Origin: Diphasiastrum complanatum
Lineage: Eukaryota > Streptophyta > Lycopodiopsida > Lycopodiales > Lycopodiaceae
DNA: 64,000 nucleotides
Direction: 5' to 3'
Assembly: GCA_029204225.1 (NCBI GenBank)
Contig: CM055100.1
Location: forward strand, 5,735,592-5,799,591
This document shows positions 9,393 through 19,497 of the stretch, in pieces (the first letter of the stretch is position 1; each line of letters starts with the position of its first letter). Made by a program: the position numbers and the translations under genes. The notes under the pieces were generated by a model that saw only the letters and a list, made by a program, of their open reading frames with translations, was not told where the DNA came from and did no database searches.

Positions 9393-11428
9393 TTTTCACT
9401 GATTCTCGACATGGTATTTGAAGATCTGTTTCTATCAGAGCTCTACTAATATGATATCAGTCGATTTCTCTGATTTTCCAACAGTGGTACCATGGCCTGA
9501 TAGGATCTGATACTGGCTTGCATGACGTCCATATGTAATTGCATCTTGGCCATCTTGGCCTTTTTGGGAAGACTTAGGTGGCCTTTGTGAGTGCTTTGGA
9601 GATTTTGGGAATGGTGGAAAGTTTCTGAAAATTTTTGATAGCATCACTTTAGCAAGAGTGAGTTTTAGTGCATTCTCACCTCCTTATATAGAACTGCCCC
9701 CCACCTCCACATTTGGGGAACATAGATGTTAGGTATTAGACTGACTAAAAAAGACATTCTAAGTAAGACCAATGGTGATAATGGAGAACCTAGATGGGGT
9801 CATTCACACATGTGGGGAACTCAAATCGGGGTAAAAATGGCTTTAACCAATAACTCTTTCACAAAAAGATCCGTTAACTCTGTAAGTATCTGTTTCAACA
9901 ATACTTGATCATATGCCTATGTTTACTGACTAGGTAAAGTGCACCAAATAACCCTAGCAACCATGAATACATAGTAGATCCATACAAGATTAATCGTGCA
10001 CATATGAGAATAATCTCACTATGACCCTGTACAAACACATATGTCCTTCTCTGGCAGATTCCTCCAAAATCCGAATTACTCTAATATCTCATTGAGAATC
10101 TTGTAACTTAGCTACAGAAGAATTTTATTTCTCATGAGTAAATAACATACCCGGGAAATCTTTGAGACTGGGAACACATCTACTCTCACGAGTTTTCCAA
10201 CCCACTTACAACTTATCACCAAAATTTCACTCAATCAACCCCTCCTTGATCCTAGTACTCCAACTAAGATTAGGTTGATTTAATACAGACATTCCATGAT
10301 CAAATTCACTTCTTTCCCTCACAAACCTAGGATTAGTAACTTTTGATCTTACTCAGTACTACTTATAATGATTTCCAATTTCCATCCATCTCTAGTTCCA
10401 GATTGTTTCACACAATTGCTAGAGAACTTCTCTCAAATTTGTGCAACTAATATGTCCTTTGATAGAATCTTACTCATCACTTCATCCCTCCTTTTAAAAG
10501 AAGTTTCCAATTTCTTATAAAATTTTGTTAGAGAAATGACAAATGAAAATATCCGAATCATGAAAATTCAATAATAAATGCCTTCCAAATAGGATTCACT
10601 CTATTATACCCAGGACTTTTCTTCTAGATATTCTCAATACAAGTGACAGTAACTATCATCTATTTGAGATCTATCTATGCATAAGAGACAATCTGGGATT
10701 AAAAAATTAAATATCCAATATTTTGGAACATTCCAAATTCCAAGCCTTATCCAAGTAGTAATTCACATGATTATAAACAGTCCTTCAGAAAAGAACTACT
10801 TTTCATACTGAAAGGATCAGATGAATTTAATCTGATGTCCCAATTTAAGAAATTTAAAAGAAGTAAGGGTTCTATAAAAGACGAGAGATAGTTTTAACGG
10901 TTTTTTGATTTTGTAGATTATGAGATACCATTACTGGGTCTGGACTAAACCTCAAAATTTCTCAAAATACCCTTCAAATAACCAATGGCCGATTTTTTCC
11001 ATATCATTAATAGGTACTCAAATTTTCCATTGACAATCAGATCTTTAAAGTCCTAGAATTTCTTTTTCAAAATTACCGATGTCCCATACCACCAGCTCTT
11101 CCTTCCAAATAATCCTTAACCGCCATATTTGATAATCCATAATTTATCTAATTCATATGGATTCCTATATCAGGTATAGGTAGCGTCATACCTCACTCAT
11201 GACTTTTAGCAGTATACATGCTCCCATGAAACGTTTCCAAAACAAGAACACAAATTACAAATCTAAAGCTAAAGCTATGAGCTGAAATAGATGTGATCTT
11301 TCTGTTTTCATCAATAAAAGATGGGAAAACCCATTAGAGTACAAAAGAATGTATGTTGAAAGCGTAAAAGCCATTAGGCGAATTGAGATACCGTACAACT
11401 ATAACAAAGCAACAATCTCACAGAGTAT
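9393..11428. other. About 2 kb without a recognisable gene
   Basis: Only short ORFs are present, and the 70-codon minus ORF at 9435-9647 shows nothing I recognise. The region is AT-rich with scattered stops on all frames and is probably old intergenic or transposon-derived DNA. No repeat partner in the window was noticed. Confidence 0.4.
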
Positions 11429-12359
11429 CTACATAAAGCCTACTGCTTGGTGTAAGTCGCTAGTTAAGACAGTTGGAAGTTTAGGTAGTGTAGGAAGCCG
11501 TGAAGCAGCCGTTCCTGCAACTATGGCACGTCGAAATATTGCAAGTGCCTGAGTGCGTTGTAAAGTCATAGAAACTTGTTGACGATAATAAGCCATAATG
11601 ATAGATAAAGGTGAGGCACCACGTCCTTGGAGTTTTGTTGCAAAACCTGCACAAGATGATAGAAAATCATCGAATTTCTTATGTAGGCACCCATAAGTTT
11701 CCAAAGCAAAAAGAAATAAAGTCTTCTCCAGGAGTGCGATTTGAATAATCTCGCTCTTTATCTAGAGCTGCATGAGAAGCAGTGGCACCCTGAGTAGTTG
11801 AAGCACGACGAAGGAGGTCAGGCCGCGAAGGATCAGCAACAAGAACATCCCCAAGCATGCGAATCCCCTTGCGCGAAAGAACAAGATCAACTCGACGCCG
11901 AGGCGACTGTGAATCAGACACATGCAAGATGTGGGTCTGCTCCCGGACAACATGAAAGCCGCACTCATGTGCAATAGATGCTAATACGTCACGAATGGAA
12001 TCATGAGTCGCAGTGCGCTCTTCGCCAAAAGGGCAACGCATGAGATGAGTGCCAATAGGATCAACAGGGTGACCACGAGAACATTTTGTGAAACCAGCCA
12101 GCACTGGATGAGGGAGACCCAACCTAACCTGAAGAGCGGTGAGAAACAACTCTGAAGAAAGGCGCAAGTGTGGAACAACAGGGCGCACAACAAGCCAAGC
12201 ACCAGCACCCGGGCCTGCACAAGACAGAAGACGAGCCCGAGTCTCATCGGAATGTGAATCACTAAGAAGCTGAGTGAAAGCATGTGAGTGGAAGCGTTCC
12301 AAAAGATACTTTTGAAAATGAGCACGCTGATGGCTAAGCAAAGTCTCAAAGGGAGACAA
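11429..12359 (-). pseudogene. C-terminal fragment of a non-LTR-type retroelement polyprotein (zinc plus nuclease-like domain), frameshifted
   Basis: Two overlapping minus-strand frames (226 codons at 11679-12359; 91 codons at 11429-11704) read as one sequence with a single frameshift near 11735: the second frame continues LFALETYGCLHKKF where the first derails. Visible motifs are a His/Cys cluster (CSRGHPVDPIGTHLMRC, first-frame residues about 93-109) followed by HDSIRDVLASIA, then RRRVDLVLSRKGIRMLGDVL (about 155-174). That order, GxH...C, R...H..(I/L)RD, then RxxD...D, recalls the C-terminal region following reverse transcriptase in some non-LTR elements, with a zinc motif and restriction-endonuclease-like fold. 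No RT motifs are seen upstream. Family placement is inference. Codon use is less AT-rich than the surroundings. Confidence 0.45.
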
Positions 12360-12448
12360 AGAAGCTCACAGAGGTGGAGGGATGAGATCCTTAGCAGCAC
12401 GAAGATGTTGTTGGAAAGGAAGAATGCTTGTTTCCACATGAGTTAGTG

Positions 12449-12512
12449 AAAGAGTTTTCAAAGTAATAACATATAGGAAAGAATTTTCGAAGTAATTACA
12501 TATAGGAAAGAA
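12449..12512. repeat. Two-copy 33-bp tandem repeat
   Basis: A unit of the form TTTTC(A/G)AAGTAAT(A/T)ACATATAGGAAAGAA occurs twice back to back with two or three differences. It lies just upstream (minus-strand sense) of the retroelement fragment. Confidence 0.7.
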
Positions 12513-12582
12513 GGTGAAACTCGTTCCTATCCCTTCACGGCCGCCAGCCGCACTTCCTACTACTTTTTTACTCTCATGCTGC

Positions 12583-12596
12583 CATCACTGGAAGAA
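12583..12596. repeat. First copy of SINE target-site duplication
   Basis: CATCACTGGAAGA occurs here, at 12662-12674 and at 12808-12820, bracketing two SINE copies. Confidence 0.65.
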
Positions 12597-12661
12597 AGGT
12601 TAGCTTGATATCCAAAGTTTCTTTGGTCTCAGGTTCGAGCCTCCTCTTGGAAACCAAGAAG
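12597..12661 (+). mobile_element. 5'-truncated tRNA-derived SINE
   Basis: It lacks the box A head and starts at GGTTAGCTTGATATCC, then follows the full copy: CCAAAGTTTCTTTGG hairpin, box B GGTTCGAGCC, and the CTTGGAAACCAAGAAG tail. It is nearly identical to the full-length copies at 12724-12807 and 18773-18857. Flanked by CATCACTGGAAGA on both sides. Confidence 0.75.
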
Positions 12662-12667
12662 CATCAC

Positions 12668-12670
<3 letters not shown>

Positions 12671-12719
<49 letters not shown>
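12671..12719 (+). repeat. (GA)n microsatellite between SINE copies
   Basis: About 24 GA units. It seems to have grown out of the AGAGAG end of the middle CATCACTGGAAGAG duplication. Confidence 0.95.
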
Positions 12720-12722
<3 letters not shown>

Positions 12723-12723
12723 C

Positions 12724-12807
12724 CCAACGGGGTTGGCTGAGTTGGTTAGCTTGACATCCAAAGTTTCTTTGGTCTCAGGTTCGAGCCTCCCCTTGGAAAC
12801 CAAAAAG
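12724..12807 (+). mobile_element. Short tRNA-derived SINE, full copy
   Basis: An 84-bp unit beginning CAACGGGGTTGGCTGAG. Box A (TGGCTGAGTTGG) and box B (GGTTCGAGCC) of an RNA polymerase III promoter are spaced as in a tRNA. GGGG and CCCC can close an acceptor-like stem, and CCAAAG-TTT-CTTTGG forms an anticodon-like hairpin. The 3' tail is CTTGGAAACCAAAAAG. The flanking direct repeat CATCACTGGAAGA marks target-site duplication. SINEs carry no protein and rely on LINE enzymes. Confidence 0.85.
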
Positions 12808-13047
12808 CATCACTGGAAGAGTGCCACAGCTTCCTGCCTCTCCATCGCGATTCCTACATCTCTCTTCCTTAGGACCTCCATGCGACTCTGGATTATGTAT
12901 TTTCTGCTGGAAATCTACTTCCAGATGCACATAATTTGCAAAAAGAGCTAATAGGAATATGCAAGATATTCAAAGAAAAACGATGAGAACAAGAGTTTGA
13001 ACAAGGAGTGATTGCCGCACCTCTTCAGCTACTCAGAAGGTACACCT

Positions 13048-13278
13048 TCAGTCGCATAAGAGTTCTTTGAAACGGCCTGTGGAAGCGTAGGAAGTAGCGG
13101 ATCCACGCCATTCAGAGGTATGGACTATTGGAAGGATACTACCCTTGTTTTCCTTCGGCCCTAAATCAATGACATATCTTGGACCTGAAGATTTTTTTGT
13201 AGGACAGAAAACAACAGTCTGATGGTTATTTGCAGGAATCAAGCTTCCACAGCCACCCATTAGTGCTCTAACTTGCAT
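13048..13278 (-). CDS. Unidentified 76-codon ORF, possible exon remnant
   Basis: The translation (MQVRALMGGCGSLIP..., ending FKELLCD) is not low-complexity and has a protein-like composition, but I do not recognise the family. Just upstream on the minus strand a CAGTAAGT string resembles a 5' splice donor, so this could be part of a decayed exon/intron structure. It has no adjacent partner ORF. It may equally be chance or transposon sequence. Confidence 0.2.
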   Translation of the reverse strand: MQVRALMGGCGSLIPANNHQTVVFCPTKKSSGPRYVIDLGPKENKGSILPIVHTSEWRGSATSYASTGRFKELLCD

Positions 13279-14103
13279 CCAAAATGGATGCCCAACTTAC
13301 TGATGGACAGCGAGTACTGGTGATGCTAACACATCACGCAAGCAGTCGGATAAGGAAAAAAATCAGGGTTTTCTAAAAACCATTCATTTCCTTCAAGAAT
13401 ATATTTGTAGGATCATTACACTCTCTTCCATCAAGCATTCAACATCCAAAAGCTTTAAGAGAAGGGTTTCATGCATAATTATTCCAAGAATATGATTCTT
13501 ATTCTACTTTCAGCAGGATATACAACATCATACTGCCTCTACTGGGAATAACAATTCCAGTAAAAAAAATGATCTTAAACTGTCTTAGCTTTAAGCTCTG
13601 CTCAAATTACAGAAGTAGCATAGTAACTCTTCCAATCAATGTTCGTAAACATGCAGATCACTGGAGGATTTGAGTAAAGAAAACTTTTGATCCTCAACAT
13701 GCAATTCTTGGAATCATGTGTCTACTTTGCATACAATTCATATTAATTGGGAAAAATTGATTTACAATCAATCTTTTAATGAAACAAGAAGACATGATTC
13801 AGAACCTTATGGAGTTATGCTTGTTAGCACAATCCTTAATCCAACAGAAGCTAACAATAAGACAAGCAAGGAGAGCTGTCCATGCATATCATTCTACATC
13901 AAATGAAACCTTCTTCAAAGCATTAGAAATTTAGGAATGAATTCTTTACTAATTCACAACACTTTATCAAAATTGTACAAGTAGAAGAGCACTCTACCAC
14001 TGAATCTTGAAAAGTATACCTTCTACCGGAATTGGTGAATCCAACTCCATACTTCCCTTGAGAACCCAGCATTCCAGTCCCATCCTAGACCAATCTTAGT
14101 CGA
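13279..14103. other. No gene recognised
   Basis: AT-rich sequence with short ORFs only. The right end abuts a minus-strand PBS, so part of it may be the interior of a decayed copia-type element. Confidence 0.35.
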
Positions 14104-14115
14104 GCTTTGATACCA
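14104..14115 (-). other. Primer-binding site (tRNA-iMet type)
   Basis: The minus strand reads TGGTATCAAAGC one base inside an LTR-like end (TGTAAAGACC... on the plus strand from 14117). It is one mismatch from the consensus. Confidence 0.7.
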
Positions 14116-14116
14116 A

Positions 14117-14465
14117 TGTAAAGACCACTAGGAAAAACCCCTAAGATGAGAATAGGAAAACACAATTGGAGACATGTAGGAGCAAAACCTCCCAACCAAA
14201 TCCTGGATCTAGCCCCTGAGCCATGCCACGTGAAAGCAAGAGAATAAGAGATCAACTGGTGACCTGAACCCAGTTGTCGATGAGAGAATCTCTACCTCAA
14301 TATATAAAGAGTAGATTCATGTGTCTGAACCCATGCAATCTTCATGCAAGTCAACTTAAATAGGTCACATCTCTTCATGCAGTCCTCCTGTCTATATCCA
14401 TACACATACATGCACTACTCAATTAGAGTGTCTGGGTCCTCTCGGGTCAAAAACAGGCCTTGACA
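14117..14465 (-). mobile_element. Small LTR (about 349 bp), 5' LTR of a minus element
   Basis: It begins TGTAAAGACCACTAGG next to a PBS and is proposed to end at GCCTTGACA (14465), giving TGT...ACA ends. A TATA-like string (minus strand TTTATATATTG, about 14299-14309) suits an LTR promoter. The matching 3' LTR and coding domains were not found to the left, so only a relic remains. Confidence 0.55.
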
Positions 14466-14625
14466 TGGAATTAAATATCAGCGCGGCTAACAAATTTGAA
14501 TATTGAAGGGCTGGTCTACCATATTAGGACTATTCCACGTCCTTAACCGAAGAAAAATTCTCTCTGATTACCCCCAAAACCACCTCAAATACACTAAAAA
14601 CAACTAAACTAGTTAGTAGTAACTA

Positions 14626-14643
14626 TCCCCAGCAACGGCGCCA
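14626..14643 (-). other. Gypsy-type primer-binding site
   Basis: The minus strand reads TGGCGCCGTTGCTGGGGA, almost identical to the TGGCGCCGTTGCCGGGGA site used by plant Athila/Tat-type Ty3/gypsy elements. It lies four bases inside an LTR end. Confidence 0.85.
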
Positions 14644-14647
14644 CTCT

Positions 14648-15370
14648 TGGGTCATAGATATAGTTGTCAAGTAGCCCTCCGTCTGTCAAAAGAGTTAGTT
14701 CCACTAGGATAGATCTCTAACTATATTTAGCTTTCCTAATCTACACTTAACATTACACCGCAATCCTAACACCTAACCACATTACAATCCATAGAAAGTT
14801 AGCAAGAGAGCGAAGAGATATAGAGTTAGAGAGAGGTTCTCAAATGCTATTGCCATTAAGCTAATGTGAAAGCATTAAAAATACTAAACAATGAAGGTAG
14901 GAAAATCTTAAACAATTAGCAACATTCACAAAGCATTAGACAAAATAGCATAGCACACGAGTATGCAAATTGGTAGAGTCTCCTCCTCTCTATTAAGCAT
15001 GAAAATGAAGTACAAGAGGTGCCTTTTTATTCTTGGGGAGGCCCTTGCCCATGTGCTTCTATTGGCTACTTTATTGAGAGAGGATTGAAATCCAAGCCCT
15101 TAAAAAAAAACACAACTAAATCTATGGTGCACAAAGAAGCACACCCTATCTACCACCAATTTGACTTTGACTAATATTTTAAACTTAATCAACTTAGACT
15201 TTGGGCCTTTTTATATCATTTATTTACATCGCCCAAGTCTATTTTATTCCATGGTACAATAATTTACATGTGCTCACTGGGCTATAGACTTACGTTCGCA
15301 GGATGCCACGACCCTCACACCTAATTTTCTATTTTATCAGTCTTGTTCATTAATTTATAGAGAATACCCA
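14648..15370 (-). mobile_element. 5' LTR of a minus-strand Ty3/gypsy element
   Basis: The 723-bp segment has matching ends, TGGGT at the left and ACCCA at the right, and a gypsy PBS just inside the left end. The interior should extend left, but no coding domains are visible there. The gypsy protease relic at 16196-16495 lies outside this LTR on the right and so belongs to another copy or to a rearranged one. Confidence 0.6.
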
Positions 15371-15467
15371 CAACAATCTTCGGCTAAGTCCCACTCTATG
15401 CATTCTCGTAACAATCATTCATGGTAAGTGAGACACTATACGTGGATCCTTCAGACACTATATCCAT

Positions 15468-16150
15468 TTGGCCTACTACAACATTGCTGCTTGTGGTTTT
15501 GCTGTTTTTATGAGATTATCGTTTGCTAGCGGTTTTCGTGGATCTGGTCTTTCAAGATCTTGGGGAAATCTCAAAGCGATGTGGATCGACATAACGGAGG
15601 AAATCCTCATCCTCGTATTCTTGGCCTTCCTCCAAGGTAAACACTTGAAGAGCTTGAATCTCGGTTTCACTATAGATTCTCATTGTTCTTGGGGTATAGC
15701 CTATAGGCTGATCACAAAGTGAGATATGGAATCCTGATGGCCTTCGCTAGATTCCATATTGTATTTCTCACGTCTCTTCAACGGAAAATCATCTTCATTG
15801 GTAAAGTTATCTATTGTACCCTTCTCCTAGGTGATTGTTCAGTGGATGTAATGTCAAACTGCAAACAATCCACTACGGCTAAGGCTTCGGTCCGGTTTAC
15901 TACATCAGTTTGCGAATCATCACGTATGACAATCCTTCTCCAACAACATTCGTCCTTTGATTCCTCATTAGAGTAGTTGGTTGTGGCAGAGTTGGCGACC
16001 ATGGCTCATTGGTCAGTTGGTTTCGTAATCAAGTATCAGGATCGATTTTCATTGCAGAATCATGATTCTACAAGACAATATGGTTCTGTCCCTAGTTGTG
16101 AAGCACTTGTGAAGTTTTGAGCCACGATCTTTGTAGTAGGACACTGTAGG
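15468..16150 (-). pseudogene. Gypsy protease-to-RT linker region, decayed
   Basis: Minus-strand frames carry acidic, non-repetitive peptides (for example TLEEGQEYEDEDFLRYVDPH near 15570-15640) that follow the gypsy protease in the same orientation, with intervening stops and frame shifts. No RT catalytic motif is reached. Assignment rests on position. Confidence 0.4.
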
Positions 16151-16195
16151 ATGAGGGGATTCGAGCAAGTCCAAGACTACGAAATCTAGCAAGAA

Positions 16196-16495
16196 TCAAA
16201 TGCCTACTACCTTGATATGCACTTCCTTAGATATGCCTAATGGTTTCACACTCGATTGATCAACAAGTCGGATCGTAAAAGGGGCGCTCACCATATGAGT
16301 AAGTCCCCACACGTGGTATAACATGGAGGACATGATGTTCATTCCTAATCCTCCATCAACTATCGTCGATTCATGTGAAAACTTTTGATGCATGATTGGG
16401 ATCAGTACATGCTTCACATCTTTTCCCATCCTACTCCTAATTGGTGGACAGGTTGTATCTAGAGGACTACCTTGGCATGCAACTAGAACTTCCAT
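16196..16495 (-). pseudogene. Ty3/gypsy (Athila/Tat-like) aspartic protease fragment
   Basis: The 99-codon reading contains IVDGGLGMNIMSS near residues 45-57, then the hydrophobic GLTHM...PFTIRLVDQS and PLGISKEVHIKVVGI segments. This matches the layout of retropepsins of plant Athila/Tat gypsy elements, in which the catalytic motif is written DGG rather than DSG. In the live element the protease would process Gag-Pol. Here neither flanking gag nor RT is recognisable, so it is a relic. Confidence 0.65.
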
Positions 16496-16550
16496 TGCTA
16501 CTAATAGACATTATTTCAACAAGAGAAAGACATTAAAAAAAAAAAGCACA

Positions 16551-16554
<4 letters not shown>

Positions 16555-16616
<62 letters not shown>
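16555..16616 (+). repeat. (AG)31 microsatellite
   Basis: A perfect dinucleotide run. The long Glu/Arg or Leu/Ser ORFs across it are artefacts of the repeat. Confidence 0.98.
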
Positions 16617-16619
<3 letters not shown>

Positions 16620-16849
16620 GCACAAATTTTTTAATCTTTTAGGATTTTTTTTAAGGTTTAAGATGAGAAATAGCGATAATGTGAGTTGAGAGAGAGAGAG
16701 AGGACTTAAAATCACACATTTAAAAAACAATGTAAATGCCATGACCAAAAACACTTACACTCTCACAAAACAATTACAAAATCTTGCCAAAGAAAACATC
16801 AAAAAATGAGAGAAGAGATGACCAATTTAAGGACTTTTAGGATTCAAAT

Positions 16850-17390
16850 TTTGTGTTGAAGCAGTGCTCAAGAAAATTGGCATAGTCTAGGAATAGAACC
16901 GGCAATGAAAGATATAATTCAGGATGTTGCCTTCTAAAAAACCGATAAAATTTTGATTATGTAATAAATTGTATTACTCAAATATATGTAGGATTCTAAA
17001 TTGTTGGCATATGAATATATATAGGATGCATGTAGATCATTATAATATTTCAAGAAATGTTGGGAAGTTCTACCTGAGGTGCTCGACCTTTTGCACAATT
17101 TTTTATATAAGTTATATTTGTAAACCTATGGATACGTGGCTAATTTTTAACCTTATAACACATTGTACCATGAAAATTATTGTTGCAAGCTAGGTTGATC
17201 TCCAAGAAAAGTAGTTGGATGCCAACAATGTTTAAATTTTTTTATTATGATGGATATAATTTAGAAGATAAAAATAGTCTCATTTAAATGCACTATTCTT
17301 TAACTAGGCTAGCTAGTATAATAAAACTCAAACTTTGATAGTTTAAAGATTTAAAATGCAACATTTTTGAGTTGAGTGTTTTAGAAGGCA
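16850..17390 (-). repeat. Dispersed repeat R1, copy 1 (inverted partner at 42040-42640)
   Basis: The reverse complement of this stretch matches 42040-42640 in order, with many substitutions and indels. Shared anchors are the GGAATAGAACCGGCAA / TTCCATTCCTAGAC area, GTGCTCGACCTTTTGCACAA, TGTACCATGAAAAT, and the ATCTCCAAGAAAAGTAGTTGG block. No coding potential and no recognised ends. Probably an old non-coding transposon or LTR relic. Confidence 0.7.
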
Positions 17391-17671
17391 TAATTTTTCA
17401 AAGGCCAACATCCATTGAAATATGTAAGATATCAGAGGGAAACTTGAGGGAAGTTTCCGAGCACTCTGTTGAAGTGCTAATGAAAATTTTCATTGCCACC
17501 CATGGCAAATACCATGCATCGGCACGCAATGACATCATGTCAATGGGTAGCCAAGTGTCATTCATCATGTTGGATACCAAAACCATAATTTGACAAGATT
17601 TCTAGATTTGCACAAGACTTAACCTTGTATGTTTTCAAGAAGATATGTAAGAGTTAAAAAACATCAATGTA

Positions 17672-17732
17672 AGATATCACATTAAATGGTACATTGATTT
17701 CCATGACATTAGATGGTACATTGATTACCATG
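17672..17732. repeat. Short imperfect direct repeat
   Basis: ATGGTACATTGATT(T/A)CCATG occurs twice about 30 bp apart. Confidence 0.6.
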
Positions 17733-17871
17733 GAAATCATTGATTTGATGAGATTTTATCAAAAAAGGTGAATGAGTTTTGTCTCATAGGTCACTTTGAA
17801 TGAAGATTTGGTAATTTGAACAATAACTTGGCATATGTCCAATTCACCATAGAAAGTTGGTCAGTCCAATT

Positions 17872-18048
17872 TTAGCATATGCCCAATTTCTCCCTTGTTC
17901 AGTGCTCTATTCCAGTTTACCTTCTATGTGCAGCTCATCCCAATCAGTGAGTGAGGGGAGTTAGCATATGCCCAATTTCTCCCTTCCCTTGTTCAGTGCT
18001 CTATTCCAGTTTACTCTCTATGTGCAGCTCATCCCCATGAGTGAGGGA
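17872..18048. repeat. Two-copy tandem repeat, about 85-bp unit
   Basis: The unit begins AGCATATGCCCAATTTCTCCC, includes TTCAGTGCTCTATTCCAG, and ends with GTGCAGCTCATCCC(A/C)AT. It occurs at about 17872-17956 and 17960-18048, with small indels. Confidence 0.85.
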
Positions 18049-18757
18049 GTTTCACCCCCATGAGTGAAAGAGGAGCAAAGCCAAAGCTGAAATTGTGGGA
18101 ATGCACAGATATATTAAGATTCTATAATCATACTCAAATATTTTTCTTTGCACTTTTGTGAACTTTTTTTTTTGTGGCATTGCAATGCAGCATCTAGTCT
18201 CTGCTTGTCTTTGAAGAAGAGTGTTCTTGAAGAAGTATAGCTATTGTCTTGCATTATTTTCACTTGAGGTCAAAATGAATGGGTATGAGAAAGGTTTTTT
18301 TTCAGAGGCTTGGAGAAGAAATAAATAATCTGCCTGCTTAAGTTCCTGGAATTTTCTTTATCTTAGAAGAAAACTAGTTGTGTCTCAGCTTGCCAGCTAC
18401 ATTGGAAGGTGAGTAGCATTAACCAAAATTGTAATTTATATTTTGAGTTTGACATCTCATATATTAGTTTGTCATGTTAGTTCATTGTTCCTCTTATATA
18501 TTTCATCTTAGGAAGCAGAAACTTGCAGCGAAGTTCCGGAATGTTTTGATTTGGTTGAATTCGAAATCTATTCAAGTAATCAAGCTAATTTCAGTTTGAA
18601 TGTTCATGATCCCAAGTCTTAACATTCTAAGCATTGGAAATAACTTAAGGCTTGAGGTTTACCAAGAAAACGCAGACGACTGCACAGCGACTATAGGTTC
18701 TTGTAACTGATCTGTAGATGCCAGATAAGACTTGGTAGTTTGCAACGTTCATTTTGC
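18049..18757. other. No gene recognised
   Basis: No supported ORF. Pyrimidine-rich and AT-rich stretches alternate. Confidence 0.35.
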
Positions 18758-18872
18758 CATAACTGAACAGCTACCAACGGGGTTGGCTTAGTTGGTTAGC
18801 TTGACATCCAAAGTTTCTTTGGTCTTAGGTTCGAGCCTCCCATTGGAAACCAAGAAGCATAACTGAACAGCT
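18758..18872 (+). mobile_element. Short tRNA-derived SINE with 15-bp target-site duplication
   Basis: The 85-bp body (18773-18857) is the same family as 12724-12807: CAACGGGGTTGGCTTAG head with box A, the CCAAAG/CTTTGG hairpin, box B GGTTCGAGCC, and tail TTGGAAACCAAGAAG. It is flanked by identical CATAACTGAACAGCT copies at 18758-18772 and 18858-18872, the signature of LINE-mediated retroposition. It lies about 0.6 kb from the stop codon of the EXORDIUM-like gene. Confidence 0.9.
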
Positions 18873-19497
18873 GCAAAATCTACGTTCGTGTCGTTCCTGC
18901 GATTCTGCATTACTTTAGCATAGTGGAAACAAGCTTGGCATTTCACAACTTGTGTATATTAATCGGCTACAAAAAACACTCACCATATCAATTATCGATA
19001 ACGCAAAGGATCCAGAACTTTGCATTGCAAAAGATTTCAAGTGTTAAGTACGTTAAAATTTTACTTACAATTATAATGTTCTTGCTGAAAAGATATGAGC
19101 GTTCTCCGTTTTATATATCCGTCACATAATCTTGGCCGAAAACTATTACTGGTAAATTTCAACTTGGAGGCACTCGTATTTTCAAATGACAACTAACCAA
19201 ACCGGTATTTTATACTATTGTAAATAAGCTACTAGCAGATATTATTTTCGTTTTGCTTGTTAGCTAGATTTCCTATTCACATATGTGTAATGCGGCATAT
19301 TTTCCTATCGAATTGATGTCGTATCCAGGGAATAATCTTCTTGGAAGCTGGCATTTATCATGCCAAGGCAGCTCATTGAGCACAATCCCTTGCTAACATG
19401 ATCACATTGATCATTATCTGGCTCCACCCCTATCCCCGAACTGCCTGGGAGCAGCTCGTTGTCAAATTATTACAGAATCCAAGAACCAATTATGGTT
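18873..19497. other. 3' flank of the EXORDIUM-like gene
   Basis: No independent gene is supported. Sequence just below 19498 should hold the 3' UTR of the minus-strand gene. No single polyadenylation signal can be singled out with confidence. Confidence 0.4.
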
